A stretch of DNA of 24,247 nt from Pigoraptor vietnamica (Eukaryota > Opisthokonta > Filasterea). Location of the stretch: assembly GCA_943704525.1 (NCBI GenBank), contig CALSCQ010002680.1, positions 1 to 24,247 on the forward strand, given 5' to 3'. The notes beneath the pieces are model-generated. The model searched no databases and had not been told where the DNA came from. It saw only the letters and a list, made by a program, of their open reading frames with translations. How positions within the stretch are numbered: the stretch's first letter is position 1; each line of letters begins with the position of its first letter. Shown piece by piece: positions 1 through 9,200 of this stretch. Made by a program: the position numbers and the translations under genes.

Positions 1-88
1 GGAATGTCCATTGTGTTTGCATCCGAGCTTTCACTCACTGAACGTTGTGATTTTTTTTTTTCTTTTCTTTTTTCTTTTTTGTCCGCAG

Positions 89-294
89 CGGAGATGGATG
101 CGATTCTCGAGCGATCGCTTCTCTTTGCGCTCAAGTCGGCTGTGACGGACAAGGACCTTCCACTCCTCGCGAGCACGCTCTACTCGCAGCACATGCTGTC
201 TCAATGCAAGCTGCACCCGGCGATGGACATCAAGGGATCGCGGTACAAGAAGGTGCGTTGCCAGGCGGGATGTGAAAGCAGCGACGCTTCGACG

Positions 295-353
<59 letters not shown>

Positions 354-2280
354 CACACATACACACACACATACACACACACATACACACACACACATAC
401 ACACTCACGCACGCACACGCACACGCACACACGCACACAGACACACAGACACACACGCACAGACAGGCAGACACACACACCGCTGAAACATGTGGTCGCC
501 GCGGACGGCAATTGACTTGCGCTCTCCCGTCTGTTAATCTGTCCGCTTATGCAGCTGTCGAAGCTCATTCGAGAGATGGAAAAGCGGCGCATTCTCAAAG
601 TGAAGGAATTCACAAAGGGCATCGAGAGCGTCGTGTCGGTCGACCGCACCCATCCAGAGTGAGTTGTGTGCGGCGACGTGCGTGCACACGCGCTCGCAGA
701 TGGTGCGCACGGGTCACACTCCCATCCAGGCGAGGAAGGGCTGACACTCGGCGTTCGCGCTTCACGCACGCAGCCTCGTCGCGTTTGTGCCACCTGAAAA
801 GGACGAGATAGTGCATGAAAAAAAGGCGACTCCCGCGGGCGCGAGTGCCGTGCCCTCAGTGCCGCTGTCCGTACGCGACCTCTACCGCCCCAAGCAGGCG
901 GTTGCGCCGCTGTTCCCGGGCCTTGCGTGAGTGCGATGTTGCCCCGTCTGTTGAGTAGGCATGCGAGTTTTGTCTATTGTTTCGAACTGTTGTGTACGTG
1001 ACCCTGAGTGCCACCCAGACGACTTGCGTTCAATCCCCACTTTCGTAATCGTTTCATTCGCACGCGCAGGAAAGACACGTATCTGTTGCCGACCGACGTT
1101 CGCGACGCCATCAACGGCTACGTCACGGCCCACAACCTCGTCGTGCAAACGGACAAAAAGTGAGTGCCCGCGCTTCGCTCCTCACGCGGTTTGTACCGGA
1201 CACCCTGCATTGGGGCACGCGCACACAGGGCTGAGTCTCACACGAACCTGCGCGCAGATTCATCACTCTGGACCCTTTCCTCACCGACGCCCTCTACGAC
1301 AAGGCCGAACGCGGCTCTGTTACGAAAATTGCACGCGACGAATTGAGCAGGCGGTACGCAATGTCACAAGCGACATGTCCTCACGCACAATTCCCGCATG
1401 TGGACACACGCACGCGCACACGCATGCTCGCACGTTCCCGTAGCACTCGCGACTCCTCCAGCTGCGATGCTGACGCGTGCGTCTCTACTGCTTCCACAGG
1501 GTAATGGACAAGATGCAGTCGTTTTATGCGATTGGGTTCCCAAACGGCGAAGAGGAATTGCGGTGGGTCGTCGCCTTCTGGATCGCACTGCCCCACCATT
1601 CATAGCGCTTGTGTTTACGCTGCACGACCCCGTTGGTATCTCCTCCCCTCGTCCTATCATCGTTCACACTAGACACTCTTGCGCACTTTTTTTCCCCTTT
1701 CGACTCACTATGCTTGTGTGCGCAGGAAGGGCACTCTTGAGCCCATATCGGTCGAGATTAGCCTGCGTCCCGGCAAGCGTGTCGTGACGCTCATCTCGAA
1801 CTTGGAGCCGTACCGAATCGAACCCGCGACCATCGCAAAAGAAATGCAGAAGCTTGCGGCCGCCAGCACGACACGTGAGTGTGTAGCGCGCATGCATTGT
1901 CTTGTCTGAACTCGTGCGCATGCAGTTCAGGGGAATGCCGTCTTCATTTGCGCGCCGCACGCTGTGTTTTACCAACGCCAGTAACGCCGATCGCCGCACA
2001 CGCCATCGCACGCACGCATACACGCAAAATACGCCACGACACGAATCGCAACAAGCACATATGTGTCACACACATAACAAAATAGAAGAAACGGTTTACA
2101 ACAGCAAACGTGCCGCTGACACACGGCACGCTCGCAGTGACCACCACGCCGAGCAGCGGCGGGCAAGTCGTCGTGATACAAGGCGACGCCGCGAACGAGG
2201 CCGTCAAACTGCTGACGACGCGCTTTGAAGTCCCGCGAAAGTTCATCAACGCGCCCGACGCAAAGCCCAAAAAGAAGTGA
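89..2280 (+). CDS. EIF2D: eIF2D (ligatin), C-terminal part, 8 exons, 5' end outside window
   Basis: Translation factor eIF2D delivers tRNA to the ribosomal P site without GTP and takes part in re-initiation and 40S recycling in the cytosol. Exons read from the sequence: 89-252, 555-658, 774-926, 1070-1159, 1258-1353, 1500-1562, 1726-1874 and 2138-2280. They splice to 319 residues plus a partial first codon and end in TGA; all phases agree. The first exon matches the winged-helix region (residues like DLPLLASTLYSQHM and DIKGSRYKK, recalled from human eIF2D). The middle exons (RDLYRPKQAVAPLFPG, YVTAHNLVVQTDKKFITLDP) match the SWIB/MDM2-like region. The last two (KGTLEPISVEISLRPGKRVV, RFEVPRKFI) form the SUI1 domain and end in a Lys-rich tail, as in human. 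The N-terminal DUF1947/PUA half must lie upstream. Introns are 98-302 bp with consensus ends. The gene is convergent with the cyclase, 92 bp away. Confidence 0.95.
297..480. repeat. (CA)n microsatellite in an eIF2D intron
   Basis: A nearly pure CA run covers about 297-365 and decays into CA repeats interrupted by CG, CT and GA steps up to about 480. It fills most of the 302-bp intron 253-554 of eIF2D. The long His/Thr and Cys/Val reading frames through here are products of the repeat and not genes. Confidence 0.95.
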
Positions 2281-2372
2281 CATAAAGGCTCGCAATCGAC
2301 CCGTCCACACTCTCCGTGCCCGTGCGCGCTGTGACGAAGGCCGACCGACCGCGTCCGCAATCGCGACACGGC

Positions 2373-5273
2373 TCACTTGTCCGTGAGCGCGCGCACGCCG
2401 GTCCAGTTGGGTGGCGGCACGTAGTCCGTCTCCTTCATGAAATCGAGGAGGACGCGCGCGGCGACGCGGAGGTGGTCCGTGGGCGTGTCGTACTTGGACA
2501 GCATCTCGCGCGCCTGTCGCCAGCGCCCGTCAATGTAGTGGCCGATGGCGGCTTCGTAGTGCGCCTTGGTCTCCGCGACGGCATCCGACTTGAGGGTGAG
2601 GATCTCGGTGGTGAAGTGGTCCTTGCCCGTCGCCGTCAGGAAGCGCGGGTTCAGCGTGTAGAGGAAGACCGCCGCCCGCGAACCCTTGAGATTAACAATG
2701 TCAATCTTGAGGAAGAGGCCGCGGTACTCGGACGGCACGACCGAATAGAACTGGCCGCTGAAGAGGTTGTCGACGCCGTACTGCTTCGTGGCGCTCTCGA
2801 GACGCGCCGTAATGTTCACGTGGGGGGAGAGGTAGCTCGCGTCGACCTTGTAGTTCGACCCGATCGGTCCCTCGATCGCCCAGCCGACGTGGAACCCAAA
2901 GCCCATCTTGAGGCGATAGTTGGGCATCACCTTCTGCAGCCGCGCGACCATTCCGCACAGCACGTCCGAGCTCACGAGGCCCTCCTGCACCTCGAGAAAC
3001 GACTTGAGCGTGCCGACGGAGAGCTGCGCAAGCAGCGCGACGCTCTGCTCGTGGCCCGCGAGCGAGTTGTCGCTGTGCTTCTGCACTGCCGCAATGTCGT
3101 GAGACGACGGCGACCGTTCCGCCCCGCCGTTCGACACGGCAAGCCCGTCTCCCACGCCGCCCGCGACCTGGCCCGGCAGCGTCACGCCGTTGTGGTCGTT
3201 GCTCGAGCCGTCGACATCCTCCGAGACGACAATCATCGCCACGGGGTCGTTTCCGTCGTCCGTCGAGACAGTGACCCCCGCGCCGGGCTCCTTCGCAGTG
3301 CTGCCGCGCGGCGTGCGGCCCTTGGGCGTCGTCGTCGCCGCCGACGTCGACTGCGTGTTGCGCCCCGGCTGGTTGCCGCTCGGTGGCCGCGTGCCGTCAG
3401 CGCGCGGGTCGACCTCCGCCGGCTTCCAGACGAGAAGGAAGGCATCGCCAATGTTCTTGTTGGGCGAGCCGCTATTCCTGCACACGGCCGAGTGCACGAC
3501 GTCGGCTATCTGGTTGACGAAGAGCATGACGTCCTCCTTCAGGTGCTCCGTGACGTCCGTGAACGTGCGAATGTCGCAGAACCCAAAGATCGCGCTCATC
3601 TTACGACCGGGGACCATCGGGTGGAGGTCGCCGTCGGTGCTCATGTTCTCCGAGATGATCTTTGCGCCCGCCGTGCCAAAGGCAATCTGCAGCAGGTATC
3701 CCAGCTTGCTGATCATCGTCATGAGGAGCCCGGTCTCGTACTGGTTCTCCGCCTGCGTCCCATACGTCGCCACGTTCATGAGCGGGTTCGTCGCGAGGCC
3801 CGTAATGATCGACGTCATCTTGCTGATCGGGCCGATCACGAGCGTGTTGAGATCGCGCTGGAAGAGCGCGTTGCCGACGACGAGCAGCACGATAAGCGAG
3901 ATCGTGAGAATGATGCTGAGGACCGCCTGGAACTTGACCGACGAGCGAATGCTGTAGTACGCGAGGCCCAACCCGTTGGCGCTGACGAGCTTGAGGTACT
4001 CGCTCTCCCTGAAGTCGTGCTCAATCGCATACGGCGTGCCGTAGTACGGAAACTCGGCCCACGGCACGCGCAGGTAGAGGATATCCACAAACATGACCGA
4101 ATACATCGTCGCCATTGCCGTCGCGTCCGACGACGCGTTGAGCGACCACGAGAGCTCCTCGAGGCCGTTCTCCAGCGCGTGCACCGACGTGTCTGACGAG
4201 TCCTCGGTGAAGTTGAAGAGGAGGAGGAGGACGATAAGCCCGACGACCCACTTGTTCGTTGTGCTCGCCTGCAGCTTCGTGCCGACCTTCGTCGGTCGCA
4301 GAATGTCCTCGTCGTTTTCCTCTTGAAGCTTGGCGGCGCTGCCCGTGACGCGGTCCTTGCGCCAGAGGCGGACGATTCGGACGACTCGCAGCATGCGCGC
4401 AATTCGTGTGCTCGCGCGCGCCGCACGTCCCGCCCGCGCCACGGAGAGGTTCGACAGGGCGTTCGCGATGGCATCGCTGCCGAAAAAGTGGACGACGTCC
4501 GGAAGCAGCGAGATGACCGACAGGAAATCGAGGAAAAAGAAAAGCCGGCCGACGTACGCCGTCCCGTTCGCGATGCACATAATCACAAACTCGACCACGA
4601 AGAGAAAGAAGACGATCACCGACACGAGCTGCATGCCGTAATCTGCCGACTTGGGAAGCGCCGCCTGCGTAAAGTCCGCGGCGAACAGCACCCAAATCGT
4701 CGCCACCGTCATGACGATCGACACAATCGGGCTCTCGATGATACTCTTGCACCAGGCGATGAACGGCGACGCGTCCATAAGCGCGCGCAGCTTCTCCGGG
4801 TCCATCTCCGTAGCCGCCACGCGCATCTCCTCGCTCGTAAAACTCGGCGCAAGCGAAAGCCGCGCCGCAAGTGACTCGCGCATCTTTCCACTCGCAGCCC
4901 CGTTGACCTCGTCCGCGCGGAGGCCGCCCTCTGCGTCCTCCGCAAGATCGTTCAGGTTGCTCCCGCGTCGCAACGGCCGACCGGCGGCTTGCAAGAGGCC
5001 CTTGAGCATCTCCGACGGTCGCCGCCGTTTCTTTATGCTTTCCCGCCCCGTCTCCGAGCCCAAGAAGCGGCTCGACGCTCGCCGCATTTCGGACGTGTTG
5101 ACAATAATGGCGGACTGAATCGAGGGAGCGTCCGACGGCCGCTGCACGTCCACGGGCGTGACTTCGCCATCATCCATCCACACGGCGACGCCGTTGGAGA
5201 TTCGCAGCCGTGGGTTGGACGCCGCGCGTGCAATCGACCCATGACGGGGCGAGCCCGGCGCGGAGTCCCCCAT
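2373..5273 (-). CDS. Voltage-sensor-like / class III adenylyl cyclase fusion, intronless
   Basis: A 966-residue membrane protein predicted to make cAMP from ATP. Visible order: basic, Ser-rich cytosolic tail (1-180) with three RRxS sites (Ser67, 87, 105); S1 about 183-203; S2 214-236; S3 243-263; S4-like helix 279-305 with nine arginines; a fifth helix 341-355; a roughly 90-residue loop with sequons at Asn354 and Asn379; a sixth helix 450-468; a HAMP-like linker; then the cyclase domain (about 557-875). Catalytic residues follow class III rules: metal-binding Asp567 (FCDIR) and Asp610 (KNIGD), adenine-selecting Lys606 (guanylyl cyclases have Glu) and Asp811, transition-state Asn820 and Arg824. 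One chain holds all of them, so a homodimer with two sites is expected. A Pro/Ser/Gly/Thr-rich insert (about 618-742) splits the domain. No potassium-channel GYG filter is seen. The start ATG at 5273 opens the frame. The gene has no introns although its neighbours have many. Channel-cyclase fusions are known from ciliates and apicomplexans, but this order differs. Confidence 0.93.
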   Translation of the reverse strand: MGDSAPGSPRHGSIARAASNPRLRISNGVAVWMDDGEVTPVDVQRPSDAPSIQSAIIVNTSEMRRASSRFLGSETGRESIKKRRRPSEMLKGLLQAAGRPLRRGSNLNDLAEDAEGGLRADEVNGAASGKMRESLAARLSLAPSFTSEEMRVAATEMDPEKLRALMDASPFIAWCKSIIESPIVSIVMTVATIWVLFAADFTQAALPKSADYGMQLVSVIVFFLFVVEFVIMCIANGTAYVGRLFFFLDFLSVISLLPDVVHFFGSDAIANALSNLSVARAGRAARASTRIARMLRVVRIVRLWRKDRVTGSAAKLQEENDEDILRPTKVGTKLQASTTNKWVVGLIVLLLLFNFTEDSSDTSVHALENGLEELSWSLNASSDATAMATMYSVMFVDILYLRVPWAEFPYYGTPYAIEHDFRESEYLKLVSANGLGLAYYSIRSSVKFQAVLSIILTISLIVLLVVGNALFQRDLNTLVIGPISKMTSIITGLATNPLMNVATYGTQAENQYETGLLMTMISKLGYLLQIAFGTAGAKIISENMSTDGDLHPMVPGRKMSAIFGFCDIRTFTDVTEHLKEDVMLFVNQIADVVHSAVCRNSGSPNKNIGDAFLLVWKPAEVDPRADGTRPPSGNQPGRNTQSTSAATTTPKGRTPRGSTAKEPGAGVTVSTDDGNDPVAMIVVSEDVDGSSNDHNGVTLPGQVAGGVGDGLAVSNGGAERSPSSHDIAAVQKHSDNSLAGHEQSVALLAQLSVGTLKSFLEVQEGLVSSDVLCGMVARLQKVMPNYRLKMGFGFHVGWAIEGPIGSNYKVDASYLSPHVNITARLESATKQYGVDNLFSGQFYSVVPSEYRGLFLKIDIVNLKGSRAAVFLYTLNPRFLTATGKDHFTTEILTLKSDAVAETKAHYEAAIGHYIDGRWRQAREMLSKYDTPTDHLRVAARVLLDFMKETDYVPPPNWTGVRALTDK

Positions 5274-5531
5274 TGCCGGAGATTAGGCCGCTGAGGGCCC
5301 CTCCGGCGCCGCTCCGCTCTGTTCCTTCGCTCTCGCAAACACCTTGGAGGGGCGCGTTGCTATAGCATGGCGTACGACAGACGGGGGCCGACCCCACGCC
5401 GAGAGAACGAGATGCCGACGCTAATCACAAGCGCGCGCCTGTTGTGCCCTTTCGCTCGAAGCGTCCCACTCCTTCTTCCTTCTTCTACGGGGTCTGTCGT
5501 TGTGGTGCGCCCACTGTTTCGCTCCGAAGCG

Positions 5532-5563
5532 TCTCTCTCTCTCTCTCTCTCTCCCTCTCTCTC
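5532..5563. repeat. (TC)n microsatellite
   Basis: About 32 bp of TC repeat interrupted twice by an extra C. It lies about 260 bp upstream of the cyclase start codon, and reads GA on the cyclase strand. Pyrimidine tracts of this kind are common in promoters or 5' leaders, but no function can be assigned. Confidence 0.9.
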
Positions 5564-5666
5564 CGTTTTCCTCTGAGTGCTGCTGTTGACTCGCCGTTTC
5601 GCGTATGTTGGAAGTTGAACTGTCTCGGCGCTTTTTTGGGTGCTGGAGACAATTAATTTGAATATA

Positions 5667-5692
5667 GGTCGTATTTTTGGCAAAATATGACC
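5667..5692. repeat. 26-bp near-perfect inverted repeat
   Basis: Arms GGTCGTATTTT and AAAATATGACC pair at 10 of 11 positions around a 4-nt TGGC spacer. The repeat lies in the AT-rich island about 395 bp upstream of the cyclase ATG and about 595 bp upstream of the CH gene ATG. It could be a dimeric DNA-binding site or a hairpin. Confidence 0.75.
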
Positions 5693-6120
5693 CAATTTTC
5701 AATCTATCGGAGGGGCAAACTGCCGGTTGCCAAGGACAACGCCCTTTCTGGCACTATTACTTGTAAGGTCCCATTCGGTTCCGTGTTGGACTTTATTTGA
5801 CTACAACTCGAAAAAACGCGTGAAATTCGAATCCAACCAAGTTAAATTGTTCGACAGTGTCCATGTCTTCAAAATTTTGCGGCGCAAATTCAAATAAACG
5901 GTCGAACACACACCATTTTATTCAGAAAGGAAGAATTTTGACCCCATATTTACCACATTTCCAATTTGTTTCTACCCGCGAGTACGTGTCCAGATACATC
6001 TAAACCAAGACGGTGTCGCGCGCCATACATGACCGCGAGAGCACACAACACATCAGCCCTGCGCGCTTAGTACTCACCACCGCTCATCGAGCACCATTGT
6101 GCCAAAGCCTTCTTCATTTG

Positions 6121-6177
6121 GCGTGTGTGCGTGTGTGTGTGGGCGGGTGTGTGTGTGTGTGTGTGTGGGCGTGTGGC
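6121..6177. repeat. (GT)n microsatellite
   Basis: GT repeats interrupted by GGGCGG and GGGC, ending about 110 bp before the start codon of the giant CH gene. They probably lie in its promoter or 5' leader. The alternating purine-pyrimidine sequence could adopt Z-DNA, which is inference. Confidence 0.9.
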
Positions 6178-6285
6178 GTCTTCTCTTCCCGCTGCACACT
6201 TTCATCGAGCGGTCCTTGGCGACCGTTTGCGGAAATGGGTGTCCCTTGAGTTTAAGCGCCGGAGTGGCCCCGCCTAAGCGGCGAC

Positions 6286-9200
6286 ATGGCGTCGGCAGAA
6301 GTGGCGTCGGTGTCCGCGGAGGCACACCCGCAACCGCCCGACGCCCTCAACACGTCGCTGCAGTCGGGCTCGCTGCGTTCGCCGTTGGTGAACGTCCACG
6401 CAGAGACGCCCGCGCCCCATCACGAGCGGAGTGGGCACGGCGAGCATGGAAAGCATCACCACGGGCACCATGGCCACCACAGCCACTCGCGAAGAACTCG
6501 CATCAACAATTTCCAGCGAGCCCAGGCGCGGCGTAGCGTCGCTGACGAGGAAGACGCGCACGTTCACCTCGCCAACAGCATCTACAGGGTCAGCTTTGAC
6601 GCGACGAGGGCTTCGGTGCCTGGTTACAAATCCGCGCGCAAAGAGGCGCCGCATCGCGCGTCGGATCCCGAGGCACCGACGCTGGCGTCGATGTCCGTGG
6701 ACAGCCTGTTTAAGAGTCAGAGCCGCAATGGGGACGCGTCTCATCGCACAGCGAACGTAGCTGCGATGGGCGCGCCTGCTGTCGCCGTGAACGTGACGTC
6801 GACGGACAAGGCGTTGGTCGGGTGGTGTAACGAAGTGCTGGCGGCGAGTGGGAGGGCGCCGATATTCAGTCTCGGCGAAGACTTGAGGGACGGCGTAGTG
6901 TTGCATGCGATCGCAGAGACGCTGTTTGGAACGACGCTCTCGACCCCGTGCATATCGGTGGGCGGATGGGCGTGAAGAGCACAGGGTGGCTCTTCGCCTT
7001 TCTGCGTATTGCTGGCGGAGCAGTCTATTCGCCACCCTTCCCAGTGGTCTTTAGGGGTGGAAGTGCCTGTTTTGTTTGATGCAAATTTTTTTTTCTCAGT
7101 CGCATAATTTTTTTAGCCGTGCGATGCCTTGGGACCCACAGTGCGCTCACTGGCGCGTGTTTTGTCTGGCAGCCGTGTCGCTTCCGCTTTGAGAAGGTGA
7201 CGAACGTCGAGATTGTTGTGAACGAACTCCGGTTCAAGGGCGTTGCGTTCCCGTACACGCTCGAAGGTGCGTGCGTGTGTAGTGCGGGTCTTCGCTTGTG
7301 CTCCTGCTTGGAATAGTGCATGCACTCGGCTATTTCCTGTTGCCTGTGTGCGTGTGCTGCGTCCTGCTGTTCGTGTGCGTGTGCTTGTGCGTGTGAGTTT
7401 GGTGTGTTTCTCAAAGGAAGTACTACTTCCTATGCCTGTGTGCGTGTGCTGCGTCCTGCTGTTCGTGTGCGTGCGTGTGGATCTTGGTGTGTTTAGCTTA
7501 GCATGAGTTCCGTCTTTATTTCTTTGTATCTTTTCTAAGGGAAAGCAGCTTAACACGAGTTCCTTCTCATTTCGCAGATCTCGTCGAGGGTGACCTGGCC
7601 GCCACGAAGACGCTGCTGTGGCTTCTGTTTCTCAACTTCTACGCTTTCAAATTTGGTAAGCGTTCGTGTTGTCAACGTACTTTCTCTGCGCGTTCCATGC
7701 ACAGGGGCGCGCGCTCAAGCTCGTCTTCCGTGTCGTAGAGGGCCTTCGGTCCAACGTCGATCTCTGCCGCGTTTTGCTGAAATGGGTAAAAGACCTGTGC
7801 GAGGACGAGGACGTCAGTGCGACGTCTTCGCTTGTGGAGTGGTGGGTGTAAACAACGTAGCTATTCCAGCTAATGTTGTGTGACACTGAACGGGATAGGC
7901 CGTCGCACAGCGCCGCCTTGTCGCTTATTCGCACTCTCTATCCCCCAAACACACTCGCACTCACACACACACACACACACACCACATCCATCAGCTTTTG
8001 TTACGAGGCAACACTTCCACTGCTGTCCGCGAAGTTCTGCACGGCGGATGGCTGGGGATCGTCGCAGGTGTGTTGTCGTTGTTGTGCGTCCCAGAGCGCA
8101 ATTCCACAGGCTGAATTCGGTCGCTGTTTCGCCATGGGTAACACCCAACATTTATTGTCTTGCCGCGCTCTCACACACGAACACGCACATGCACACCCCT
8201 TTTGCACTCGCACGCACAGCGCAACATGAATCCGACTCGGCTCTCCCTCATCAAGCTCGCGTCTGCGTTTGGGATGGCGGCGTTGATTTCCGTCGACGAC
8301 GTCGCCCAGAAGGCCGTCAGCCTGGAAGCCGCCGCCGTGTACCTCTGCATTCTCAGACACAAGCTCAAGCTGCCGGTGAGTGTCCCCGTTGCGCCTGCAT
8401 TCGTGCACCATTCTCCAATTACACTAGAGGGCTCCTTCGTTACTATTGGCTGCAACACTGAAGGGCAACGTTGCCCCCGCGCAGGCGTTCACATCACAAG
8501 ATCCCGTGGACGCCGACGAAGAGCACACGGACGCGTGCCCCGACGTCGGCGGCACCATCGCGCCGCCACAGCGCCCGTCCCTTGCCGAGCGCCCGAAGAG
8601 CGCGCCGCCCGGACGGCCGCACCGGCAGGACACGGCGGAGGAGATTGAGCTGAGTTTCCTGCGCGGCGGATCCATTCGGCGTAACGATTCTGCGTCGGCG
8701 CTTCCCGCGTCGCCGCCCCCGCCCGCCGAAGCCAACGTGCTGTCGCTGTCATCCTCCGCTCGGATCGGAGCGAGCTTCAAGCGCGTCGGCCAGCGGGCGT
8801 CGATGCTCGCGCGCTTTTTCAGCATTCGAAGGTCCCCTTCCCCCGCGCCTCCGGCGACGTCTGCAGCGCCAACGCCGGCGCCCAAGAAGGAGCAGTCGGA
8901 CGGGACGATGGAGTCCACGTCCACGGCCAGCACTGTTGTCCACGCTCCGAAAGACGATTCGGCAGCTGCTGCGCAACCGCCCGCCGACACCGGTGCGCTG
9001 GCCGTATCGACCACAGCGACAACGATGGGTGGCTTGCTTGCTGTGCCGGACGCCCGATCATCGCGGACGGCGCCGCAGAGCCCGCGCACGCCGCAGCCGC
9101 CACAACCCGCTGCCACGCCCGAGCAGTCCGCGTCCAAGCGCAACGTGATGGTGTCGTACCCTTCCCTCCTGCACCTGAGCATGCAGCGCAGCGGGTCGTG

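Larger units (their letters stand above)
5274..6285. other. Divergent intergenic region between cyclase and giant CH gene
   Basis: About 1.0 kb separates the two start codons, so the promoters of both genes should lie here. It holds a (TC)n tract, a visibly AT-rich island (about 5640-6000) in an otherwise GC-rich window, a 26-bp inverted repeat and a (GT)n tract. I see no convincing reading frame, tRNA or mobile element. TATA-like words in the AT-rich island are too common there to assign. Confidence 0.7.

Noticed and set aside
4-486. Frames rich in His-Thr or Cys-Val through the CA repeat
   Set aside because: Microsatellite inside the first visible eIF2D intron; only 89-252 is coding.
2316-4196. 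626-codon plus-strand frame opposite the cyclase gene
   Set aside because: Arg/Val/Asp-rich translation with no domain; it is the GC-driven mirror of the cyclase codons.
3870-4260. Potassium-channel pore after S4 of the cyclase fusion
   Set aside because: No TxGYG-like filter; the loop between helices five and six is long, with N-glycosylation sequons.
5826-5834. TTCGAATCC, resembling a tRNA T-loop / B box
   Set aside because: Flanking bases cannot pair as a T arm and no A box or acceptor stem is found.
8068-8219. A 28-nt microexon (about 8110-8138) in the second CH domain
   Set aside because: Phases fit only with a weak alternative donor, and the CH alignment length is better without it.
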